The notes: generated by a model from the sequence alone, not told the origin. Counted from the stretch's first letter, positions 45,082 through 54,081 are shown. The stretch: DNA of 64,000 bases from Cohnella terricola (GCF_007786475.1 NZ_VNJJ01000004.1:251058-315057), one strand, 5' to 3'. A program made the numbers and translations.

Positions 45082-45279
45082 TTTGCCAATTTGGCAAATC
45101 CAAAAAATAATAACGTCAGTCCTTAACGTGCCAAAAACTTATGAAACCCAACCATCTACCTTTATCTATCATCATGTTTGCCATTCTGGTAACTAAACCC
45201 AATGATATATTGCCAATTCAGTAAAGTCAACGGTTGTTTTTCCATTTTGGTAAAATTGGAGGTTTACCAATACGGAAAA
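45082..45279. promoter_or_regulatory. Five 17-bp Xre operators between the divergent promoters
   Basis: Consensus TTTNCCANTNNGGNAAA. Sites: 45082-45098 TTTGCCAATTTGGCAAA (perfect palindrome), 45177-45193, 45209-45225, 45238-45254 and 45263-45279. The third lies in the spacer of the minus promoter (TTGACT-N17-TATCAT, 45230-45202). The fifth covers the -35 (TTTACC) of the plus promoter with -10 TATACT (45285-45290). The first lies in the leader of the sigma-like gene. This fits a CI-type repressor controlling both directions. Confidence 0.85.
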
Positions 45280-45322
45280 CATGATATACTATAGCTATCC
45301 ATATTAGAGAAGGAAGATCACG

Positions 45323-45721
45323 ATGTCTTTAGGGAATCGCCTTCGGGAGAGACGCGAGAGGTTCGGCAAAACGCAGTTGGAAGCGGCCAGAGGATTGGGC
45401 ATCAGCAACGTGCAGCTCTCCAGGTACGAATCGGACGACCGTAAGCCGGACCCGGAAATGCTCGGCCGTTTCGCGGAATATTATCGAACGACGACCGACT
45501 ATTTGCTTGGAAGGACGGACAACGCTTCGCCGGACATGGGCGCTCCTTCCGACAATCGGGAGTATCCGGCTTTCGAGGAATTCATTAATAACCCGGAGCA
45601 TGGCGTCTTTTTCAAGGATTATTTGAACGCTCCTGAGGAACGTAAAGAGGAAATGCGGCGTTTCTGGGAATTTATCATGGAGAAGGAAAAGGGCCGCAAG
45701 CCCGGGGATAAGCAAAAATAG
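45323..45721 (+). CDS. Xre-family CI-like repressor of the lysis module
   Basis: 132 residues. An N-terminal HTH_3 domain (LGNRLRERRERFGKTQLEAA, then RGLGISNVQLSRYESDDRKP) and a short C-terminal part without the LexA/CI peptidase residues. Such short repressors are inactivated by an ImmA-type protease encoded next to them, as in ICEBs1, rather than by self-cleavage. AGAAGGAAG precedes the ATG. Its operators are those listed for 45082-45279; binding is inferred from position and symmetry. Confidence 0.88.
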   Translation: MSLGNRLRERRERFGKTQLEAARGLGISNVQLSRYESDDRKPDPEMLGRFAEYYRTTTDYLLGRTDNASPDMGAPSDNREYPAFEEFINNPEHGVFFKDYLNAPEERKEEMRRFWEFIMEKEKGRKPGDKQK

Positions 45722-45799
45722 TTACAAGATTCGAGGCCCGTTTGGGCTTTTCTTTTCACCACGAATACGAACATATATTCTCATTTACGAGGGCAGATT

Positions 45800-46360
45800 A
45801 TGTACAGCTATTATCGAACGACCCCGTTGGAGCAATGGATCGATCATCTATGGCTTAAGTCGGGCATTCATGCGCCGTCCCAGCTCAACGTTGAAGAAGT
45901 AGCGTCCCGGCTGGGTATATGGGTACATTTCATGCAAGAAACGAGTCGCGCGCTCGAATATATGGGCATGCGTTCCATCCTTGTCGATCAGCGGTTGGAA
46001 CGCGAAGCACAATGGGAGGATTTCCTTCACGAGCTTTGCCATGTGCTTCGCCACGCAGGAAACCAGACGGTTATGCCCAAATTATTCTGTGAAGGACAAG
46101 AAGCAGAGGCAAATCGCTTCGTGCTGTATGCCTCGATGCCGTTCTACATGCTGCGCCATCTTAAGCTGCCGGAGAGAATTGACGAAGCCTCTGAAGTTAT
46201 TTCCTTTCAGTTCGGCGTGACGTTCGAGCTCGCCCGCAAACGGCTCGAGCAGATCCAGCGAAGAACTTTAGCCGCGATATTGTGGGAGGAGGCCTTGAAG
46301 CAAGAAGCGCTCAATGAGTCGCGGCCCATCGATGCCAAGGCAAAAAACGCGGCCCGATGA
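45800..46360 (+). CDS. ImmA/IrrE-family metallopeptidase
   Basis: 186 residues. The zinc motif HELCHVLRH (HExxH) is followed by a downstream Glu in EGQEAEANRFVLYASMP, as in ImmA/IrrE (Peptidase_M78). It is likely to cleave the Xre repressor after a damage or signal cue, releasing the lysis genes. It starts 78 bp after the repressor gene and runs into the bidirectional hairpin, which holds its stop codon in the loop. Confidence 0.88.
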   Translation: MYSYYRTTPLEQWIDHLWLKSGIHAPSQLNVEEVASRLGIWVHFMQETSRALEYMGMRSILVDQRLEREAQWEDFLHELCHVLRHAGNQTVMPKLFCEGQEAEANRFVLYASMPFYMLRHLKLPERIDEASEVISFQFGVTFELARKRLEQIQRRTLAAILWEEALKQEALNESRPIDAKAKNAAR

Positions 46361-46368
46361 GGGCCGCG
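46342..46368 (-). terminator. Terminator of the lipoprotein gene, overlapping the ImmA stop
   Basis: 8-bp GC stem CGCGGCCC/GGGCCGCG with loop GATGA; six A on plus give the T run on minus. Confidence 0.82.
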
Positions 46369-46391
46369 CTGCGATACCTATTGATGAAAGA

Positions 46392-47060
46392 CTAGTTAAA
46401 GGTCCAAGAATCGATAATTTCGGAAGCTTGGTCAAGATATTTATCGAAGCTTGCAGGCTCGGCCGTATACGTAATGACAATTGCTTTCCCATCCATAATC
46501 GTATAAGCCTGCTGCCATTTAAGAGTACTCTCGCCTTGTTTTCCGGTATAAACGATATTATATGCCGGCGTTCCGTCTTCCAGCGCTCCTGTTTCTTCGC
46601 CTTCCACTTTGAAGTCGGCAAGAACGACTCCCAGTTGTTGCTTGTTCAATTCCACATACTGTTCCAGCGTTACTTCTTGGCCACCCAAATCTTGAATGAC
46701 AAAGTTTACATTCTCTTGAAACATATCGCTATCGTTTTCGCGAGGCGACAGGAAAACCGCAATTACTCCAGGAATATTTTCTTGTACCGTCCAATCCTCT
46801 GGATACGCGATCGTGCTTCCGAACGTCTTATCTTCGTAAAGCTTGAATCCTGCCGGAACTTCGGATCCCGCAGACTTCGATTCTTTCGGAGATTCGGACG
46901 GAGATGCGGAAGGTGTTTCCGAAGCCGAGGCTGAAGGCGTAACCGAAGGAGACGCACTATTTTTATCTTCTTTGGAATTTCCACCACACGCGCTTAGTGC
47001 CATAGCCAGCAAGCCTAGCGCAATCGACATTTTCAACATTTTTTTCGATGATTTCTTCAT
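46392..47060 (-). CDS. Lipoprotein with PsbP/DcrB-like domain
   Basis: 222 residues. Lipobox ALSACGG, a Ser/Pro/Glu-rich linker with SASETPSASPSESP, then a compact alpha/beta domain (GFKLYEDKTFGSTIAYPEDW, ITYTAEPASFDKYLDQASEIIDSW) similar to PsbP/DcrB-type lipoproteins. ATG 47060 is four bases after GGGGGAG; the upstream extension has no site. Function unknown; such proteins are common on the Paenibacillus surface. Confidence 0.8.
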   Translation of the reverse strand: MKKSSKKMLKMSIALGLLAMALSACGGNSKEDKNSASPSVTPSASASETPSASPSESPKESKSAGSEVPAGFKLYEDKTFGSTIAYPEDWTVQENIPGVIAVFLSPRENDSDMFQENVNFVIQDLGGQEVTLEQYVELNKQQLGVVLADFKVEGEETGALEDGTPAYNIVYTGKQGESTLKWQQAYTIMDGKAIVITYTAEPASFDKYLDQASEIIDSWTFN

Positions 47061-47201
47061 CTTTCTCCCCCTATGTAGCGCTTTTGTATTTGTCATCCAT
47101 TTATGCGCGCCTTCGACAACAATACAATATTTCCCTATTGGCGTAAAGGAATTTGTCGAATTTTAGGTAAAATTTATATTTAAGTTCCTATGGATAACAA
47201 C

Positions 47202-47236
47202 AAAAAATCCCCTTCGGCTGCTCTCCGAAAGGGATT
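47202..47236 (-). terminator. Terminator after tRNA-Thr(TGT)
   Basis: Stem AATCCC...GGGATT with internal TTCGG/CCGAA pairing and a T run on minus. Confidence 0.8.
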
Positions 47237-47250
47237 GTATGCTCAAAAAA

Positions 47251-47326
<76 letters not shown>

Positions 47327-47498
47327 ATGTTTTATGGCTCACAAGATATGATTATACCAACGTTCGACACGAATTGCAACCCTAAAATAAGGATTTTTGC
47401 CTCCGACAATCACTCAACGCCAACCCTTCGCGTAATTTCCATTTATCGTCTTTTGCTGCGTGATACTGTAAACTATTAATTAAGGATGGTGTTACGCT

Positions 47499-47795
47499 AT
47501 GGAGAAAATCATGAAGGTGCTCGGCGGGTTCGTACTCGTCGTTTGCTTCTTCGTCGGAATTACGCAATTGTTTGTCGTCGACGATTACAGGTGGCTCGTC
47601 GCTATCCGTTGGTGGCTTAGCGGAATCATTACGGGAGCGGTGCTTTATTCCCTTGGAGAAATCCTAGAGTATCTTGCGGATATATCATACCGGGTGCGCG
47701 AGTTGGAGCACATGGCGACCAAAGACAAAGCCCCTGCTCCCAAGCTAGGCAATTCCAAAGCAGACCTGAACAAGTTAAAGGACTTTAAAGTGTAA
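47499..47795 (+). CDS. Small two-helix membrane protein, unknown
   Basis: 98 residues. Two membrane helices (KVLGGFVLVVCFFVGITQLF and WWLSGIITGAVLYSLGEILEYL) and a basic C-terminal tail that could coil (SYRVRELEHMATKDK). No family recognised. The nearest ribosome-site-like sequence, AAGGATGG, is some 12 bases upstream. It lies between two tRNA-Thr genes of the opposite strand. Probably real, as it is long for its composition and has a consistent membrane layout. Confidence 0.6.
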   Translation: MEKIMKVLGGFVLVVCFFVGITQLFVVDDYRWLVAIRWWLSGIITGAVLYSLGEILEYLADISYRVRELEHMATKDKAPAPKLGNSKADLNKLKDFKV

Positions 47796-47848
47796 CAAGC
47801 GGATTGCGGATCCGAATCTATAATCCGGCAATAATAAATCGTTACAAG

Positions 47849-47884
47849 CAAAAGGCGCGACTCCGATGTCACGGAAGTCGCGCC
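47849..47884 (-). terminator. Terminator after tRNA-Thr(CGT)
   Basis: 9-bp stem GGCGCGACT/AGTCGCGCC with inner CCG/CGG pairing, T-rich tail on minus. Confidence 0.78.
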
Positions 47885-47901
47885 GTTGAATGTGTGGTTA
47901 A

Positions 47902-47977
<76 letters not shown>

Positions 47978-48065
47978 AAACACCTTATTATATTATCCGT
48001 TTCAGTGCGGGAAGTCAAGCCTTTTTTCGCTCAAATCCGTACCTGATCTTCCCGCTTTATAAGAC

Positions 48066-49232
48066 TTACCATTTGCCCGCATCGATCTCGGATGGTTTCA
48101 TGCCTTCCCAGATATTCGGTATGTCCACGGAGTCGGGATCTTCGAAAACGAGGAAAGCGGTAGGCAAATACCGTTCGCCGGATGAAGCAGATGGTTTGTT
48201 GACGATTTCGCCGTTCTCGTCAACGAGCACCGTAGATGAGCCTCCGTCCAGATTGGCCGCGATGACGGCGCCGTGCTCCAACAATATTTCCTGCGCGTCG
48301 TACAAGGTTGCGCCGATGCTGTATCCCGGCTGACGGCCGTCAATGAGCAGGAACATTATTGCCCCGTCCTCCCGTTGCGCCATGACGGAACGCGGAGCGA
48401 CGCCCCAGCCCTGCGAACGGTTCGGGATCAGTCCCTTGCCGTTGACGATAATTCGCGGCGAGAAGCTGACCGCTTCGGAGATGCCGAGCTCCATCAGTTC
48501 CTTAACCGAGTATTTGCCGGCCAGCATCTTTCCATTCTTGTCTATGCCAACGATCTGCACGCTGTTCTTGTTCCCCAACCCGTCATAGTAGATTTTCCCG
48601 CCGCTGATCACGATTCCGATCGGCTTAAAGCCGTTTCCTTTCCAATTCGGATCGGCAAACCCGCCGGCGTTCACCCCTGCGATCGCGCCGGTTCGCTTTA
48701 CCATGCTGGTTACTCTTTCCCCGCGCCCTTTCTTATTGGGAACGACGAGCCGAATTTTCTTCGGATCGCGAACGGTCAACAGAAAGCCGTGAAAGCCTTC
48801 TCCGTCCACTTCCTCGATGGAGGTCAGTTTCTCTTGCCCTTCGTCTCCCGTATCGCCCTCGCCATTCGCGGGAATCGTATGCGTGTCCCGTTCCTCGCCC
48901 ATATCTTCGAACTGTTTAACATACTGGGCGACGCGCTCCCGCAAAGCCTTCTCCCCGATAACGTATTTCGCCCATTCGCGGTGCTGAGTCGTGATCAGCG
49001 AATCCGCGAGCATGTAGCGATAGACTTTACCCGATGGAGTCAGGTAAAACCAGCCCGCGAACACCGTGACGAATGCAAAACCGGTCACGAACAAGATTTT
49101 AAATAACTGCCATAAGAAAGACCGGTTTCGCCGTGCCGGCTTCTTCTTAGTTCTCCGCGGCGTTGCCGTGGTGGATTTTATACCCGCTGTAGCTGACGCC
49201 GCTTTGGTCGTTCTGGGTGGTAAAGATGGCAT
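48066..49232 (-). CDS. Phosphodiester glycosidase (NAGPA-domain) membrane protein
   Basis: 388 residues. The N-terminus is basic and Ala/Thr-rich, with one membrane helix (FLWQLFKILFVTGFAFVTVFAGWF). The extracellular NAGPA domain shows GAIAGVNAGGFADPNWKGNG, SFSPRIIVNGKGLIPNRSQGW, IMFLLIDGRQPGYSIGATL and ANLDGGSSTVLVDENGEIVN. Members are linked to exopolysaccharide or wall-polymer turnover. ATG 49232 is eight bases after AGAGGAG; GTG 49241 is the alternative. Confidence 0.88.
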   Translation of the reverse strand: MPSLPPRTTKAASATAGIKSTTATPRRTKKKPARRNRSFLWQLFKILFVTGFAFVTVFAGWFYLTPSGKVYRYMLADSLITTQHREWAKYVIGEKALRERVAQYVKQFEDMGEERDTHTIPANGEGDTGDEGQEKLTSIEEVDGEGFHGFLLTVRDPKKIRLVVPNKKGRGERVTSMVKRTGAIAGVNAGGFADPNWKGNGFKPIGIVISGGKIYYDGLGNKNSVQIVGIDKNGKMLAGKYSVKELMELGISEAVSFSPRIIVNGKGLIPNRSQGWGVAPRSVMAQREDGAIMFLLIDGRQPGYSIGATLYDAQEILLEHGAVIAANLDGGSSTVLVDENGEIVNKPSASSGERYLPTAFLVFEDPDSVDIPNIWEGMKPSEIDAGKW

Positions 49233-49501
49233 GGCGTCCACTCCTCTTCTTTAAAATTTCAGTACCTCCTATATACGAGGCTCACTGCCAAGTTGTTGCG
49301 ATCTTTGCAATAGAATAACCCGCATAAAGATTCCCTGTCTACCCTCGTCGATGCCACCTCGACATTTCTCGCGAAGTCCGACTAAATTTCCCAGGAAATG
49401 ACGAATCTCACCGATCTCGAAGTCCCGGATTTCCGCGTGTTGGCGCAGAAGTTTATTGGTATAATGTAGGGGACAAAGTCATGATACAGGAGGAATACCC
49501 T

Positions 49502-50377
49502 TTGGCCGCTAACGCAAATTACGAAGTACGTACATATTCCGACGGTTACCCTCTCTATGAGTTGAAAGATCTCGGGACAAACTCTTCTTTCGTCATCTGC
49601 CCGGAACGCGGGGGAATCGTCATAAGTTGTCGCTTGCGTGGTCAAGAATTGTTTTACCTGGACCGCGACACGTTCTTGAATCCGCAAGCGAATATCCGTG
49701 GCGGCAATCCGGTGCTGTTCCCGATCTGCGGCCAACTCGTGAACGGTCAATACGAATGGAACGGTCGCACTTACCGGATGAACAATCACGGGGTCGCACG
49801 CACGTCCCCTTGGGAAGTCTTGAATACGGACACGGACGACTCGGCATCTATTACGCTGGCGTTGCAAAGCAATGAGGAAACTTTGGCCGCCTTTCCTTTC
49901 AAATTCGAGTTACGCTTCACTTACCGGCTCAAGGATGGCGCGCTTTCGATCGAGCAGCAGTATATTAACAAGTCGCAAGAGGACATGCCGATGGTGGCCG
50001 GCTTCCATCCGTACTTCGCAACGGAAAGCAAAAATCTAAACTATAGAACGGACGCCACGCGCTTGTTAGATTATAACGACAAGTCGGAGAAAGCGTTCGA
50101 CGGTTATTTGCAATTGGAAGGCATGGCGGAATCAGCTGCGCTGCTCGATGCGAAGAAACCGGAGATCGTATTCCCGCTCTCGCAGGACCGTAATATTCGC
50201 TTATCGTATAGCGAGCAATTCCGTTATGTCGTCTTGTGGACCGTGGAGGACAAACCATTCGTATGCGTAGAGCCTTGGACGGCACTGAATGAAGCGCTGA
50301 ACGACAAAAAGGGACTTCTGATGGTCGCTCCAGGGGAAACGTTAAACTTGGAACTGAACTTCGCGCTGGAAGGTTAA
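49502..50377 (+). CDS. Aldose 1-epimerase family protein
   Basis: 291 residues. Galactose mutarotase-like fold with GGIVISCRLRGQELFYLDRD, GNPVLFPICGQLVNGQYEWNG, MNNHGVARTSPW (catalytic His) and VAGFHPYFA (second His). The closest group is the short epimerases of the YeaD/LacX kind. The start is TTG 49502, eight bases after CAGGAGG; an in-frame ATG lies inside that ribosome site. It interconverts anomers of a hexose or hexose phosphate. The gene is single, diverging from the NAGPA protein gene. Confidence 0.85.
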   Translation: MAANANYEVRTYSDGYPLYELKDLGTNSSFVICPERGGIVISCRLRGQELFYLDRDTFLNPQANIRGGNPVLFPICGQLVNGQYEWNGRTYRMNNHGVARTSPWEVLNTDTDDSASITLALQSNEETLAAFPFKFELRFTYRLKDGALSIEQQYINKSQEDMPMVAGFHPYFATESKNLNYRTDATRLLDYNDKSEKAFDGYLQLEGMAESAALLDAKKPEIVFPLSQDRNIRLSYSEQFRYVVLWTVEDKPFVCVEPWTALNEALNDKKGLLMVAPGETLNLELNFALEG

Positions 50378-50410
50378 GACGCGAAGCAACCGAGGTTCTC
50401 CGCATGCAAT

Positions 50411-50449
50411 CAAAAGCCCGGAAGCCCCATTCAGGGGGTCCGGGCTTTA
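50411..50449. terminator. Bidirectional terminator
   Basis: Stem AAAGCCCGGA/TCCGGGCTTT with inner CCCC/GGGG, between convergent genes. Confidence 0.88.
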
Positions 50450-50470
50450 TTCCATTGTTATTCTATAGGA

Positions 50471-52534
50471 TCAGCGTTGGATTTCCAGCATCCGAACAAT
50501 CGCCGAGGCGGCTTCCGCGCGAGTGGACAACGCCTGTGGAGCGAACTTACCGTCCGGGAGCCCTCCCACGATAATGATGCCGGTCTCTTCCGCTTTGGAA
50601 ACGGCCGGTCTCGCCCATTTCGGAATGTCCTTGTCGTCGGTTAAGCCGGTCTTGCTGGCACTACTCTCCGTCATGCCCGAAGCACGAATCACCATGGATA
50701 TCATTTCCGCATGGGTAATGTTATCGTTGGGCCGAAACGTGCCGTCCTTATATCCGTTAATGATCCCGAGCTTTACGGCTTGTCGAACCGGCTGAACCGC
50801 CCAGGCGCCGATTTCCTTATTATCTTTAAACGCAAGAGATGCCCCTTCATCTTCCGGCTTCACCCCTCTCATCAGCATACTCGCAAACTCGGCGCGGGTG
50901 ACGTTGCCATCAGGCCGGAACGTTCTATCGGAGTATCCTCTAACGATGTCGAGCTCCACCGCTTTCATGATTTCCGTGCTATCCTTACGTCCCCCAATAT
51001 CCGTTAGTATCGGCTTATCCGGTTCTTCGGGAGCCTTATCTGGAACCCCGGGAGCCTTATCCGGAACCTCAGGAGCCTTATCTGGAACCCCAGGAGCCTT
51101 ATCTGGAACCTCAGGATCCTTAGCTGGTGCCGGGGTTACCGTTACCGTGCAAATGTCGAAAAATCCACCTTCCTCGGTCGTGGCGATAATTTTCGCCGTA
51201 CCCTGCGCTTTGCCCGTCACGGTTCCCGCATTGTCCACTTCTGCTATCGCGCCGTTGCTGCTGCTCCATTTGACCCGTTTGTTCGCGGCATTCTCGGGAA
51301 CAACCGTTGCCTTTAACGTTTCGCCAGTTCCCGCCTGTAGGGTCAGCGTTTTTTTATCCAAATTCACGCTGCTTGGAGGCACTGTCCCAAGCGCAAGCAA
51401 TGCTGAAGACGATGCCATATACACCGTACCGTCGTCGGCGATCTTCGGGCTGTGGAAGCTTACGCCAGAAGCCGCATATTCCCATTTTACGCTGGAATCC
51501 GGATTCAACGCGTAGAACACTTCCTTATCGCTTCCCGCATAGATCGTGCCGTCCGGCGCGATTGCCGGGGCCGTGCGCACCCTGCCCCCTAACTCGAAGC
51601 TCCATTTCACCGACCCGTCCGGCCGAACGGCAAGCAGCCCCTTATATGCACCCATATATAACGTGCCGTCGGCCCCGATGGCCGGCGGTGTATACGTTTC
51701 GTAATTGCGGTTCCATCGTTTCGAACCATCCGGCCCGATGGCATACAATTCGGCTCCGGCCGTGATCGAAGACGCCCCCACATAGAGCGTGCCGTCGGCT
51801 CCGATAACCGGAGCTTGGTAGATCGGATTAGGCGTTGCAAAGGACCCTATCTTTTTTCCATTTGGCGCAAGCGCATAAAGAACGCCGTCCGTTGCACCCG
51901 CATAGATGGTTCCGTCCTTTCCAATAGAAGGGGGACTTACGGGACCTCCCGCGACAAACTCCCACTTTTTCGTTCCGTTCGGACGAAGCGCATACAGCTT
52001 TTTGTTCGAAGTTCCTCCCACGTAGATCGTACCGTCAGCCCCGATGGCCGGTATGGCCTCGGGAGAAAGCAGACCCCTCGATCCTTCTAACGCGAACTGC
52101 CACTTCTTCTTGCCGTCCGGGCCGATCGCGAGGATCGTCGCCTTAAGATGATCACCTTCTAATATCGAGACGCTAACATAGATCGTGCCGTCTTCGCCGG
52201 GAACAGGTACCGAGGGCCAGCCGTCCAGCTCCATCGTCCACTTCTCCGTTCCGTCGGGGTACACCGCGTGTAGCGTCATGTTTTCGCCGATGTAGACGAT
52301 CCCTTCCGAGTCTATTACCGGAGACGTAGGCCGGTCCATAGGACGCTCCCATCGTACGCTCCCTTTCGGGTTGCCGATCTTGAGGATTGGGATGTCTTTA
52401 AGCTTTATATCGATCGAATCGATGGCCGTGACCGGGCTTATTCCAGACGCTGCGGCCGTGGGGAATAACATCGATATAAATAAGAAGACGGATAAAACGA
52501 GCCTCCATGCTTTCCGCTTGGCAGTTGCGGGCAT
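50471..52534 (-). CDS. SLH-anchored surface protein with PQQ propeller and Big_2 domain
   Basis: 687 residues. A signal peptide (AWRLVLSVFLFISMLFPTAA) is followed by about seven PQQ-like blades (about 45-390), several with the repeated IGADGTIYVG motif, and one Big_2 Ig-like domain (about 395-475, ATVVPENAANKRVKWSSSNG). A linker repeats APxVPDK about five times. Three C-terminal SLH motifs (ITRAEF-like VTRAEFASMLMRG, ITHAEMISMVIR, STRAEAASAIVRM) bind the wall polymer. The start is ATG 52534 behind AAGGAGGG. The propeller probably faces the medium; its ligand is unknown. Confidence 0.9.
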   Translation of the reverse strand: MPATAKRKAWRLVLSVFLFISMLFPTAAASGISPVTAIDSIDIKLKDIPILKIGNPKGSVRWERPMDRPTSPVIDSEGIVYIGENMTLHAVYPDGTEKWTMELDGWPSVPVPGEDGTIYVSVSILEGDHLKATILAIGPDGKKKWQFALEGSRGLLSPEAIPAIGADGTIYVGGTSNKKLYALRPNGTKKWEFVAGGPVSPPSIGKDGTIYAGATDGVLYALAPNGKKIGSFATPNPIYQAPVIGADGTLYVGASSITAGAELYAIGPDGSKRWNRNYETYTPPAIGADGTLYMGAYKGLLAVRPDGSVKWSFELGGRVRTAPAIAPDGTIYAGSDKEVFYALNPDSSVKWEYAASGVSFHSPKIADDGTVYMASSSALLALGTVPPSSVNLDKKTLTLQAGTGETLKATVVPENAANKRVKWSSSNGAIAEVDNAGTVTGKAQGTAKIIATTEEGGFFDICTVTVTPAPAKDPEVPDKAPGVPDKAPEVPDKAPGVPDKAPEEPDKPILTDIGGRKDSTEIMKAVELDIVRGYSDRTFRPDGNVTRAEFASMLMRGVKPEDEGASLAFKDNKEIGAWAVQPVRQAVKLGIINGYKDGTFRPNDNITHAEMISMVIRASGMTESSASKTGLTDDKDIPKWARPAVSKAEETGIIIVGGLPDGKFAPQALSTRAEAASAIVRMLEIQR

Positions 52535-52671
52535 TGCGAATCCCTCCTTCCGATTCATTCTAGAGAAGTGAGCGCTTCAAAAGCGTTTCAAGATCCTAAG
52601 CGCCATATCCATATTCACCCATTTCCGCTTGTTTGCTTCTACTATACCATTATTCCAACATCAATCTAGTG

Positions 52672-53085
52672 GTGGGATCGCCCACTTTGGATGGATTAAC
52701 GGTCTACCAGACCGTTACAGCGGTGGGTTTGCCCACTTTGGGCGAGGTAACGGTCTACCAGACCGTTACAGCGGTGGGATTGCCCACTTTGGACGAGATA
52801 ACGGTCTGCCAGGCCGTTACGGTGGCGGGATTGCCCGCTTTGGGCGAGATAACGGTCTGTCAGGCCGTTACAGCGGTGGGATTGCCCGCTTTGGGCGAGG
52901 TAACGGTCTACCAGACCGTTACAGCGGTGGGATTGCCCACTTTGGGCGAAGTAACGGTCTACCAGACCGTTACGGCGGTGGGAATGCCCGCTTTGGACGA
53001 GTTAACGGTCTGCCAGGCCGTTACAGCGGCGGGATCGCCCACTTTGGATGAATTAACGGTCTACCAGACCGTACGGCGGCGGTTG
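52672..53085. repeat. Intergenic tandem repeat array C, exact 51-bp period, two hairpins per unit
   Basis: Eight units, marked by AACGGTCT at 52698, 52749, 52800, 52851, 52902, 52953, 53004 and 53055 (each step 51). Hairpin 1 is AACGGTCT-N3-AGACCGTT, changed to AGGCCGTT in some copies (a G-U wobble in RNA). Hairpin 2 is GTGGG-loop-CCCAC or GCGGG-loop-CCCGC. The array lies between the promoter side of the SLH gene and the end of the TetR gene. Open frames through it are a by-product of the 51-bp step. Confidence 0.88.
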
Positions 53086-53107
53086 GGGATTTTACTTTCA
53101 CCCATGT

Positions 53108-53149
53108 AAAAAAAGCCATCCTACGAAGCAAATTATCGCAGGATGGCTA
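53108..53149 (-). terminator. Terminator of the TetR gene
   Basis: 9-bp stem AGCCATCCT/AGGATGGCT with a long loop and T run on minus. Confidence 0.85.
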
Positions 53150-53181
53150 TAAACCGGATGATCTCGCGGCAGCCTATGAAA

Positions 53182-54081
53182 CTATGAATTTAAAACCAGC
53201 TTGAGTTCCAATTGGTTCAACGATTCCAAACCGTGCTCCGGCATATGTTGCCTCAGCAAAGCCAACATCGCGCGCAAGAGGAATCTCTGCTCCGCAGCCG
53301 GTTTGGCGATTTCTTCTTCGATCGCGGACAGCGCCGCGATAAGATCGCTCTGAACGGCGTCCTCCCGTTCGGATCCGGAAGCGGTGATCAGATCGAAAAC
53401 TTTTTGCAGCAGCATCGTCTCTTCGCCATCGACTTCCCGAGTGACACCCACGATCGTTCGAAGGCGGGCCAGATCCATCGGCGGCAAAATCGGCTTATCT
53501 TCGCTTTCGATCATCCCTGTCACGAGATCGTCAAGCCGCCTCGTTAGAAAACGGCTTAACCTTCCTTCGTCGAAGTCGCGCCCTTCGAAGAGCAGCGCCT
53601 CGAAATATTGACCTCCCAGACCCGAGATCAAGGCTACCGCATCCGAGAGATAAGCTTCCACCGGCTTTCCGTAGATGGCCAGAATATGAGAGGCACACCA
53701 CAACTGGGACCTCGCGCGAAGACGAATCATCATCTCGCGAATGCGAGGATGCAAGCCGGTAAGCGGCTCTCTGAGGAGCATTCTCATGAAGTCCAGATGA
53801 TCGCGGATAAACCGAAACTGCCGTTCGAATTGCAGCGCCAGCTTCTCTTTCGGGGAACGCCCCGCCTCCGCAGGGAGTTCCCTCATATGGTCGAATATCA
53901 TTTCCCCGTAATCCTCGAGTACGGAGATGAGAAGATCGTCTTTTGACTTGAAGTAGAAGTAGATGGACCCTTTGGCCATGCCCAGCTCGTCGGCGATTTC
54001 CTGAATCGAAGTCGCGTTAAAACCTTTGCGGGCAAAACATCGAATCGCCGCGTCGAGTACTTGCTTTTTTTTGTCCTGCAC
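53182..54081 (-). CDS. TetR/AcrR-family regulator of the RND exporter
   Basis: 299 residues. The N-terminal TetR HTH (DAAIRCFARKGFNATSIQEI, then ADELGMAKGSIYFYFKSKDD) is followed by a long ligand domain with an extra C-terminal helix bundle. The length is above the usual 190-210. GTG 54081 is ten bases after GGAGGG; ATG 54099 is an alternative without a site. It follows the RND gene by 34 bp in the same orientation and probably represses the shared promoter through the two ACGATCGGTCA sites at 57.3 kb. Confidence 0.88.
   Translation of the reverse strand: MQDKKKQVLDAAIRCFARKGFNATSIQEIADELGMAKGSIYFYFKSKDDLLISVLEDYGEMIFDHMRELPAEAGRSPKEKLALQFERQFRFIRDHLDFMRMLLREPLTGLHPRIREMMIRLRARSQLWCASHILAIYGKPVEAYLSDAVALISGLGGQYFEALLFEGRDFDEGRLSRFLTRRLDDLVTGMIESEDKPILPPMDLARLRTIVGVTREVDGEETMLLQKVFDLITASGSEREDAVQSDLIAALSAIEEEIAKPAAEQRFLLRAMLALLRQHMPEHGLESLNQLELKLVLNS

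Noticed and set aside
42541-46360. Complete prophage
   Set aside because: Only control and lysis genes were found; no terminase, portal, capsid, tail or integrase frame and no attachment repeats.
52629-53109. Two overlapping long frames of Gly/Val-rich repeats across array C
   Set aside because: Two frames are open at once by the 51-bp step; hairpin structure explains the conservation better and no start site is convincing.
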